Shown here one piece after another: positions 57,027 through 64,000 of a DNA stretch of 64,000 nt. Source of the DNA: Craterostigma plantagineum. Taxonomy: Eukaryota > Streptophyta > Magnoliopsida > Lamiales > Linderniaceae. Under the pieces are notes generated by a model. It saw only the letters and a program-made list of their open reading frames with translations. It had not been told where the DNA came from and did no database searches. The stretch covers positions 62,001-126,000 of the forward strand of contig JAPQWV010000487.1 of the NCBI GenBank assembly GCA_027422505.1. Direction: 5' to 3'. Position numbers and translations under genes: made by a program. How positions within the stretch are numbered: position 1 is the first letter of the stretch; each line of letters opens with the position of its first letter.

Positions 57027-58053
57027 ATGGTAAGACTTAGAGGAGAAGGAAGCAGGGAATCTGATCAGGGTAGGGACACTAATAACCCCCCTGACAGTCG
57101 GGATGCTACCATCCTGCAGCTGACTGAACTGGTCCGGCAACAATCGGCCCAGATTCAGCAGCTGATCCAGCAAAATGCTGGTGGGCAACCAGCCAACTTA
57201 CCTCCCCCACCGGAACGAATTGAGATGATCGGGGAGAGGTTCAAAAAGCTCAATCCTCCACTGTTCGAGGATGCTGCAGACCCTACCTCCGCTGAAGACT
57301 GGCTAAGGACGCTGGAGAACATGTTCCAGCATAGCCGCACACCCGAAGCGGAAAAGGTCATGTGCGCTGCCTACCTGCTAAGGGGGAGCGCCGGACACTG
57401 GTGGGACACCGTCTCAGCCATCGAAAATCCACTAACGATGAGTTGGGATCGGTTTAAGGAGATCTTCCGAGGGAAGTATTACACCGCCCCGGTCAGAGCC
57501 CAAAGGATGAATGAGTTCATCACCTCCGCCAAGGAGCCATGACAGTGGCGGAGTACATCAGGAAGTTCGAGCAGCTTTCAAGGTTCGCTGCTCATATGGT
57601 CAGCACGGACGCACTCAAGATCGAGCGGTTCATGGAAGGGCTAAAGCCCGAGTTATATCGGGATGTAAGTATGGCGGTGTGCAAGGGGCCACGTATGCAC
57701 AAGTGGCGGAGAGAGCGCTCGTGGCGGAGCAGGCCGAGTCTAGAATAGCTCGCGCCCAGGAAGCTAAACGCAAGTTTGCACAAGGGTCGCAGGGAAGCGG
57801 AAGTAATCCGAAACGGCAATTCGTGGCCCAGGAAGGGAAACAGGGCCTCAATATCGACCTGGACCACCCCCACAGTTCAAACCCAACCAGGGTAGGCCCC
57901 AGCTGGATCTACCCGTATGCCCGAAATGCGCACGGAGACACTCGGGAGTCTGCAACTCCCAGAACGCCGTTTGCTACAAGTGTGGCAAGACGGGCCATTA
58001 TTCGAGGGCATGTCCGGAAGATGGATCCGGAAGCCAAGCTAGGGACCCGATAG
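57027..58053 (+). pseudogene. gag of element T
   Basis: Starts MVRLRGEGSRESDQ at 57027. An N-terminal glutamine-rich coil is followed by the Retrotrans_gag domain (KLNPPLFEDAADPTSAEDWL, LLRGSAGHWWDTV, WDRFKEIFRGKYY), which changes frame at about 57540 (FIRKFEQLSRFAAHMV-type continuation) and again at about 57685. The nucleocapsid has CPKCARRHSGVC at about 57918 and the CCHC knuckle CYKCGKTGHYSRAC at 57972-58013. All breaks are single-base and may be reading errors (see the LTR comparison). Confidence 0.87.
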
Positions 58054-58118
58054 AACCTCCAAGGGTACCGGCCAGGGTCTACACCATAACTTCCGAAGAA
58101 GCAGAAAATAACCCGGAC

Positions 58119-58481
58119 GTGGTGACAGGTACCCTTCTCGTTTACCAGACCCCCACATGCATACTAGTCGACTCAGGAGCGACCCACTCATTCGCGTCTA
58201 CTAAGTATGTCGCGAGGGTAGGAGTCACGCCTCACCAAACTGAGTGCGAATTTAGGGTAACAGTTCCGAACGGGAATTCCACCCAAACCAATCAAGTTTT
58301 ACGGGATTGTCCAATAGTAATCGGGGACAAGGAACTGCCCACAGACCTCATAATAATTCCCATGAATGATTATGAGGTAATCCTTGGAATGGATTGGCTG
58401 TCAAAGTACGGAGCTGTCATAGACTGCCACCGCAAGATAGTCACCCTCAACGTAGGCGGGATGAAACCCTTAAGTTCGTAG
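58119..58481 (+). pseudogene. Protease of element T
   Basis: Ty3-type aspartic protease: CILVDSGATHSF near 58160, then DLIIIPMNDYEVILGMDWL at about 58350-58400. The frame ends at 58481 because one G seems to be missing in the GGG run at about 58457; the next frame continues FVGTSKGTMISRISALKA. Confidence 0.9.
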
Positions 58482-58849
58482 GAACTAGTAAAGGGACCAT
58501 GATCTCTAGAATATCAGCGTTGAAAGCTCAGCGACTGATCAAATCGGGGTGCGAAGCCTATCTGGTATTCGCTATCAAGTCGGAAGAGAACGCCTCCCCG
58601 AAACTCGAGGAAGTACCAATAGTTAAGGACTTCCCCGACGTATTTCCCGAAGAGTTACCGGGACTACCGCCCGAACGAGAAATAGAGTTCGTTATAGACC
58701 TGGTACCTGGAGCGGCACCAGCATCTAAGACGCCCTATCGGCTAGCACCGACGGAGATGAAGGAATTAAAGGATCAACTCGACGAACTCATGCAGAAAGA
58801 GTTCATACAGCCGAGTTCTCTCCTTGGGGAGCGCCGGTGCTATTCGTGA
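58470..58849 (+). pseudogene. Protease-RT linker and start of RT in element T
   Basis: Open from 58394 in this frame, with meaningful sequence from about 58470: linker, then FPDVFPEELPGLPPEREIEF and the RT start ([20 protein letters not shown]). It breaks at about 58818 through a 1-base deletion; RT continues in the next frame. Confidence 0.88.
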
Positions 58850-59796
58850 AAAAGAAAGATGGAACCATGAGACTATGCATAGACTACAGGGAGTTGAACA
58901 AGTTGACGATCAAGAACAAATACCCACTCCCTAGGATAGACGATCTATTCGATCAACTGCAAGGTGCAACGGTCTTCTCCAAGATCGACTTAAGATCGGG
59001 CTATCACCAACTAAGGATCCGGAAAGAAGACGTCCCGAAGACGGCCTTTAGTACCCGTTATGGCCACTACGAATTTCTGGTGATGCCATTCGGGTTGACT
59101 AATGCGCCCGCAGCCTTTATGGATTTAATGAACCGGGTGTTCAAGCCATACTTAGATAGGTCTGTCATCGTCTTCATAGATGACATCCTAGTCTACTCGA
59201 AAACGAAGGAGGAGCACGAAGAACACCTGAGGGAAGTTCTAGGAATACTACGGGAGAAGCAACTATACGCCAAGTTCAAGAAGTGCGAATTTTGGCTCGA
59301 CCAAGTCGCCTTCTTAGGGCACATAGTATCAGGAGAAGGAATCTCAGTGGACCCGAAGAAGATAGAAGCTGTTAGCAATTGGCCCAGGCCGACGAACGTG
59401 ACGGAAATACGAAGCTTCCTCGGTCTGGCAGGATACTATAGGAAATTCATAAAGGACTTCTCGAAGATAGCATCGACACTGACGAGGCTGACCAAGAAGA
59501 ATACGCCTTTTCAGTGGACCGTAGAATGTGAACGGAGCTTCCAAGAGCTGAAGGAAAGGCTTACGACGGCCCCAGTTCTCACAATCCCATCGGGAGCAGG
59601 AGGGTTTACCGTTTATAGCGATGCGTCGAAGAACGGGTTGGGGTGTGTGCTAATGCAGAATGGGAATGTGGTAGCATACGCCTCTCGTCAACTAAAGGAG
59701 TACGAGAAAAAATTACCCGACGCACGACTTAGAATTGGCGGCAGTGGTCTTTGCCCTCAAAATTTGGAGGCATTACCTCTATGGAGAGCGGTGTGA
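58837..59796 (+). pseudogene. Reverse transcriptase and RNase H of element T
   Basis: RT with [33 protein letters not shown] (motif A Asp), [14 protein letters not shown] and the FIDD box at 59173-59184, a normal YxDD variant in plant Ty3 elements. The connection and RNase H follow, with [13 protein letters not shown] at about 59617 and [10 protein letters not shown]. An extra G near 59723 shifts the frame; the correct RNase H text ([14 protein letters not shown] type) runs on in another frame to about 59850. Confidence 0.93.
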
Positions 59797-60138
59797 GATA
59801 TACACCGACCATAAGAGCCTCAAATACTTCTTTACGCAAAAGGAGTTAATATGAGGCAGAGGAGGTGGTTAGAGTTAGTTAAAGATTATGACTGCGTAAT
59901 CAACTACCACCCAGGCAAGGCGAACATAGTAGCCGATGCCTTAAGTCGAAAAGCAGTCAGTGCAGAACTACAACTGCTGGAAGTAGAAGTCGTAAGGTTA
60001 GGCGAAGTTGAGGCGCAACTAGCAGCCTTAACTTTGCAACCAACACTGCTGGAGCAGATCAAGACAGCGCAAGGAGCAGACGAGTTATATGTAAAGATTA
60101 AGGAGGCACAACCGGAGCAAGCCACTGGAAACTTATGA
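59797..60138 (+). pseudogene. RNase H end and integrase linker of element T
   Basis: [14 protein letters not shown], a 1-base loss at about 59850, then [32 protein letters not shown] and a linker. It overlaps the start of the next frame at 60135. Confidence 0.85.
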
Positions 60139-60497
60139 TACGGGAAGACGAACGATTATACTTCAAGAACCGGGTGTACGTGCCAGACGACGTCGAACTA
60201 CGACGGCTAATAATGACAGAAGCACACGCTACAGCATACTCGGTACATCCAGGAGCAACGAAGATGTACAGAGACTTAAAGAAAAACTACTGGTGGCCGG
60301 GCATGAAAAGGGATATCGCGACCTTCGTGAGTCAATGCCTGACGTGCCAGCAGATTAAAGCCGAGCATCAACGGCCGGCAGGAACCCTACAACCGTTACC
60401 CATTCCGGAATGGAAATGGGATAACATTACCATGGACTTCGTAGTAGGACTGCCTAGAAATGCGAAAGGGCACGACGCAATTTGGGTAATCGTTTGA
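60135..60497 (+). pseudogene. Integrase zinc finger and core start of element T
   Basis: HHCC zinc-binding domain (HPGATKMYRDLKKNYWWPGM then CLTCQQIKAEH) and the first catalytic Asp in ITMDFVVGLP at about 60435. An extra T in the TTT run at 60491 ends the frame. Confidence 0.9.
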
Positions 60498-61520
60498 CCG
60501 ACTAACCAAGTCTGCCCATTTCCTACCAATAAGTACGACGTATTCCATGGAACGACACGCGGAGCTCTATATCCAAGAAATAGTGCGACTGCACGGCGTT
60601 CCATCGTCGATAGTCTCGGATCGCAACTCCAGATTTCTATCGAAATTCTGGACTAGCTTACAAAAGGCGATGGGAACCAGGCTATCTTTTAGTACCGCCT
60701 ACCATCCACAGACGGATGGTCAATCCGAGCGAACCATTCAGACGCTGGAGGATATGCTCCGAGCGTGCGTACTCGATTTCAAAGGAAATTGGAGTAGGTA
60801 CCTTCCACTAATCGAATTCTCGTACAACAATAGCTACCACGTCACAATCGGGATGGCACCGTACGAAGCACTATACGGGCGTAGGTGCAGATCCCCAGTG
60901 CATTGGGACGAGGTCGGTGAACGGACAATGTTAGGCCCCGACATCGTACGAGAAATGACGGAAGCCATTTCTATAATACGAGAAAGAATGAGAACGGCAC
61001 AAAGTCGACAGAAAAGCTACGCCGATCGAAGACGTCGACCGTTGGAATTTGAGGAAGGCGATATGGTGTTTGTTAAGGTATCGCCGATGAAGGGCGTAAA
61101 GAGGTTCGGGAAGAAAGGAAAGCTAAGTCCTAGGTACATAGGACCGTTTAGGATCCTGAAAAGAGTGGGCGAGGTAGCATACCAATTGGAGCTGCCGGCG
61201 TCATTATCACAAGTACATGACGTGTTCCACGTCTCAACCCTGCGGAAATATATAGCTGACCCAAACCATGTTCTAGGAAACGAGTCCCTACATCAACAAT
61301 TGAAGCCGGATCTGAATTACGAAGAGACTCCGGTGGAAATACTGATGTACGAGACTAAAAGGCTAAGGAACAAAGATATTCCTTTAGTGAAAGTACTGTG
61401 GCGAAAACCAGTCCACGGAAGAAGCCACATGGGAACGGGAGGACGAAATGAGAATTCGTTACCCCGAGTTGTTTCATACGGGCTGATTTCGGGGGCGAAA
61501 TCCTTCTTAAGGGGGGGAGG
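60498..61520 (+). pseudogene. Integrase core and C-terminus of element T
   Basis: DRLTKSAHFLPIS, then SDRNSRFLSKFW with the second Asp, YHPQTDGQSERTIQTLED with the Glu, the GPY-type module (SPRYIGPFRILKRVGEVAYQ, LPASLSQVHDVFHVS) and a C-terminal chromo-type tail near 61340-61470 (YETKRLRNKDIPLVKVLWR). A frame change at about 61400 leads into the end block EATWEREDEMRIRYPELF in another frame. This tail is typical of Tekay/Del chromoviruses and may guide insertion into heterochromatin. Confidence 0.9.
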
Positions 61521-61521
61521 A
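61509..61521 (+). promoter_or_regulatory. Polypurine tract of element T
   Basis: AAGGGGGGGAGGA directly before the 3' LTR. Confidence 0.92.
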
Positions 61522-64000
61522 TGTAGGACCCCGGTCCCCGGAAATTAGGTCGGCCAATAAATTACGTGTGCGCTTACGTGATTTCATGATAATTGCATAT
61601 GTATTACATGCTTATGTGAATATTAGGAGAAATTCCATACAATTACGTGCTACCAATTATGGGTCACGCTGGTTAAACTTATGTCCTGGGATTTTCGAAA
61701 ATAAGTAAGAAAGGGGAAAGGCAAGAAAATGATAAGTTGGGTTGAATTACTAATGGGCTAGAATTTAGAAATTTGGGCCCAAGGTGTAAGAGAGGACAAC
61801 TAGGAGACATAAATCCCGAATTTAAGGGGAAACCCACGTCTACACCACACCAAATAATGCATATTAAGAAAATATCTAGCTAAAAAAAATTCCCAAAAAA
61901 CCCCAAAAACTCACCTAAGTAATTGACGGAAGCAAGGGAAGAACAAGGGGAAGGAGCCGAGACGAAACCCAACTCATAAGCACCTCAACTGGCTTAGGAT
62001 TCGAATTTGGTAAGTAAATACCCTTATTAAGCTTTAAATTTCGTATCCTAGGTGTAGTTTAGAGGTCATTAATGAACTGAAATGCAAAAAGTTGAAGAAT
62101 AATGCCGAAAGAACCCTAAATGCGAGATAAATTCATGACAAGGTCTCTATTCGGACAAACTAGCTAGCAAATAGCTTAAGGTGCGATGTAGAACTTCGAA
62201 TGCTAGGTAGAATAAAGTCATGAACTGATTTCGAGGGGTGAAGAACGCTGAAAATCGGAGATGATGAAAATGTCGAATTGTTAGGAAAAATGTCGGTATA
62301 AAAGTCGAGGAGAAATTTCATGTCGACATCTAATATTCCAAAATGTCGAGCTCCATGTAAATGTCGAGGTATTCCAAGGTAAAAAGTCTAAGTGCTAAAA
62401 TAGAAATGTCGAGCTAAATGTCGACATTTAAGTCGAGCTCAATATCGGGAGGAATTGACCATAAAATGTCGAGTCCTTCTATGTTGATAAAAAAGTCGAG
62501 TTCACGAAATCGGTATAAATGTCGAGATGTTAAAGCTAGAAAAATATCGAAACAAAATGTCGAGGTTCATGTGAAGTGCATGTCGACATTTCTAATTCAA
62601 ATGTCGAAATACGATATTGAGGTGTTTTAGGAAAATGTCGAACGCTAGATAAGGTGTCGACTTAGTGTACCGAGATTTATATAATGTCGAAATGATAGAA
62701 AAATATCGAGAAGATAGGAAAATGCCGAATGATTAGCAAGATGTCGAGACCCTTCAGCCCAAATGTCGAAACCCTTATACACCTCGACATTAACCTCTTC
62801 ATATCGACATCTTTATAAAACGAAAATATCGAACCCTCATGTGTATAATATCGAGGTTATACCGAAACAAATGTCGAATGATAAAATGTCTAGAAAATGT
62901 CGGGATGCTATGGTAAAACGTCGAGTTTCACGCAAATGTCGAGACTTTATCTGGATATAAATGTCGAATAAGAAGACAATGTCGAGAGGTTAAAATGTCG
63001 AACCCTTGTATAAATGTCGATATCTTAAATGTCGAAACTTTATCCACCTCGACATTTGACTTCTTCATATCGACATTCTTGTCATGTTCACCTATCAACG
63101 TCTTAAGTATAATATCGAGTGATATCCCGACATTGGTATATTACGGGTAATCTCGAAAACGCATACTGAGATCTTTACATACAACATTAAGGAAAATATT
63201 TCAACACTTTTCAAGTACATATATAACCAATATTTTAGAAAATGTACTGATATAATAATTTATGTTAAGGTCGAAAATTAGGGATTTTGCCGAACTTCCT
63301 AGTCACGAATTTTATACTAATCTTACTTAGGAAATTTATGGGACAAGGGACTTAATCTAGACTTGAAATTAACGACTTATAATTTAGCGAATTTAATGAG
63401 GTGAGATGATTTAATTTGACTAAGGGATCTTATAAAGGCGCATTACTCATACGTCATTATTTATGCTTAAGGTCGTACGTTAGGAGCAAACGGGGAAAAT
63501 ACTAATTTCGCTCGGACGACAAGTAAGTAGAAATTCAACTACGACACGTAACTTGCCTGCGTCTAATTATGTGAATTACGTGCTCGTGTAGTATCTATGA
63601 AATGCGTACGAATGAAATGATTTAATTATATGCATGACGGCATGATTTGCATATGTATATGAGCATAAGCACGAGCACTTGCATGCATGAGTAGTACGTA
63701 AGGAGCGAGGTATGAGCGTGCATGAGATCGCCTGTGTGCGATGTATGTTCGCCGATATTGGCGTTTGTGTCGACCTCGAATGAAGAGTCACGGCTTTCCC
63801 CTATGCAGCCTTTAAGGCCTGAATAAGAGGCTGGGTAAATACCCCGTGCGATAAGGCCTGAATAAGAGGCTGGGTAAATACCCCGTACGATAAGGCCTGA
63901 ATAAGAGGCTGGGTAATTACCCCGTACGATAAGGCCTGAATAAGAGGCTGGGTAAATACCCCGTACGATAAGGCCTGAATAAGAGGCTGGGTAAATACCC
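61522..64000 (+). repeat. 3' LTR of element T, cut by the window end
   Basis: First 2,479 bp of the LTR. Colinear with 53785 to about 56245. Differences from the 5' copy are mainly single-base length changes in short homopolymers. Confidence 0.95.

Larger units (their letters stand above)
53785..64000 (+). mobile_element. Element T: Tekay/Del-like Ty3/Gypsy retrotransposon (3' LTR incomplete)
   Basis: 5' LTR 53785-56871, PBS for initiator tRNA-Met, gag, protease, RT, RNase H, integrase with a C-terminal chromo-type tail, PPT, then the 3' LTR from 61522, which runs off the window. LTRs of about 3.1 kb and the pol sequence suit the Tekay (Del) chromovirus clade. The two LTR copies differ by some twenty 1-base indels and only about three or four substitutions over 2.5 kb, so T is either extremely young or read with homopolymer errors. 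Confidence 0.92.

Overview
The window is nuclear DNA of a flowering plant, most likely a eudicot, from repeat-packed heterochromatin. It contains no intact host gene. Almost every base belongs to a transposable element, and the boundaries of most of them can be fixed to the base by matching target-site duplications (TSDs). Shorthand: A = outer Ty1/Copia element (minus strand); B and E = two Sirevirus-like Ty1/Copia elements; C = small gag-only Ty3/Gypsy element; D = Athila/Tat-like non-autonomous element; M = Mutator-like DNA transposon (MULE); H = hAT-type MITE; L = large non-autonomous LTR element; T = Tekay/Del-like Ty3/Gypsy element.

Layout. A runs on the minus strand from its 5' LTR (41632-41935) to beyond base 1. 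It was split twice: B (365-18607, TSD ACTTT) landed at the end of its RNase H, and D (21375-40388, TSD AATTC) landed just after its protease active site. B was itself hit by C (2998-5622, TSD CCATG), and D by E (23266-36613, TSD TATAT). To the right lies M (42154-53364, 9-bp TSD TATAAAAAA). Its left terminal repeat holds H (42310-42723) and its transposase was cut by L (44213-52837, TSD AATAT). T starts at 53785 and its 3' LTR runs off the window end. My hand LTR comparisons order the insertions: D is oldest (roughly 7% between LTRs), then B (about 3%), C (about 2.5%), L (about 2%) and E (about 1%). The T LTRs differ almost only by 1-base indels.

Coding content. All protein genes are transposon genes or remnants: gag, protease, integrase, reverse transcriptase and RNase H in A, B, E and T; gag-protease in C; a decayed MULE transposase in M; and a long extra ORF downstream of pol in both B and E. 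That extra ORF has no membrane segment but has a basic, RGG-like patch. L carries a fragment of a host gene of the KsgA/Dim1 rRNA adenine dimethylase family (closest in my judgement to plant PFC1).

Most interesting signals. (1) In B and E the gag frame ends in a stop at the same place, next to a short GT...AG segment of 30 or 31 nt whose removal would rejoin gag and protease in frame in both. (2) The extra ORF of each is preceded by a plant-type 3' splice site, which would fit a spliced, env-like subgenomic mRNA. (3) Each family carries its own dense array of a short CpG-containing word (TTTGCGAA in E, TCTCGA in B, ATGTCGA in the LTRs of T); in B and E the arrays sit in front of both gag and the extra ORF. 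(4) L holds tandem arrays whose units each encode small hairpins, with compensatory changes. (5) The indel-only divergence of the T LTRs suggests that many frameshifts in T are sequencing errors rather than decay.
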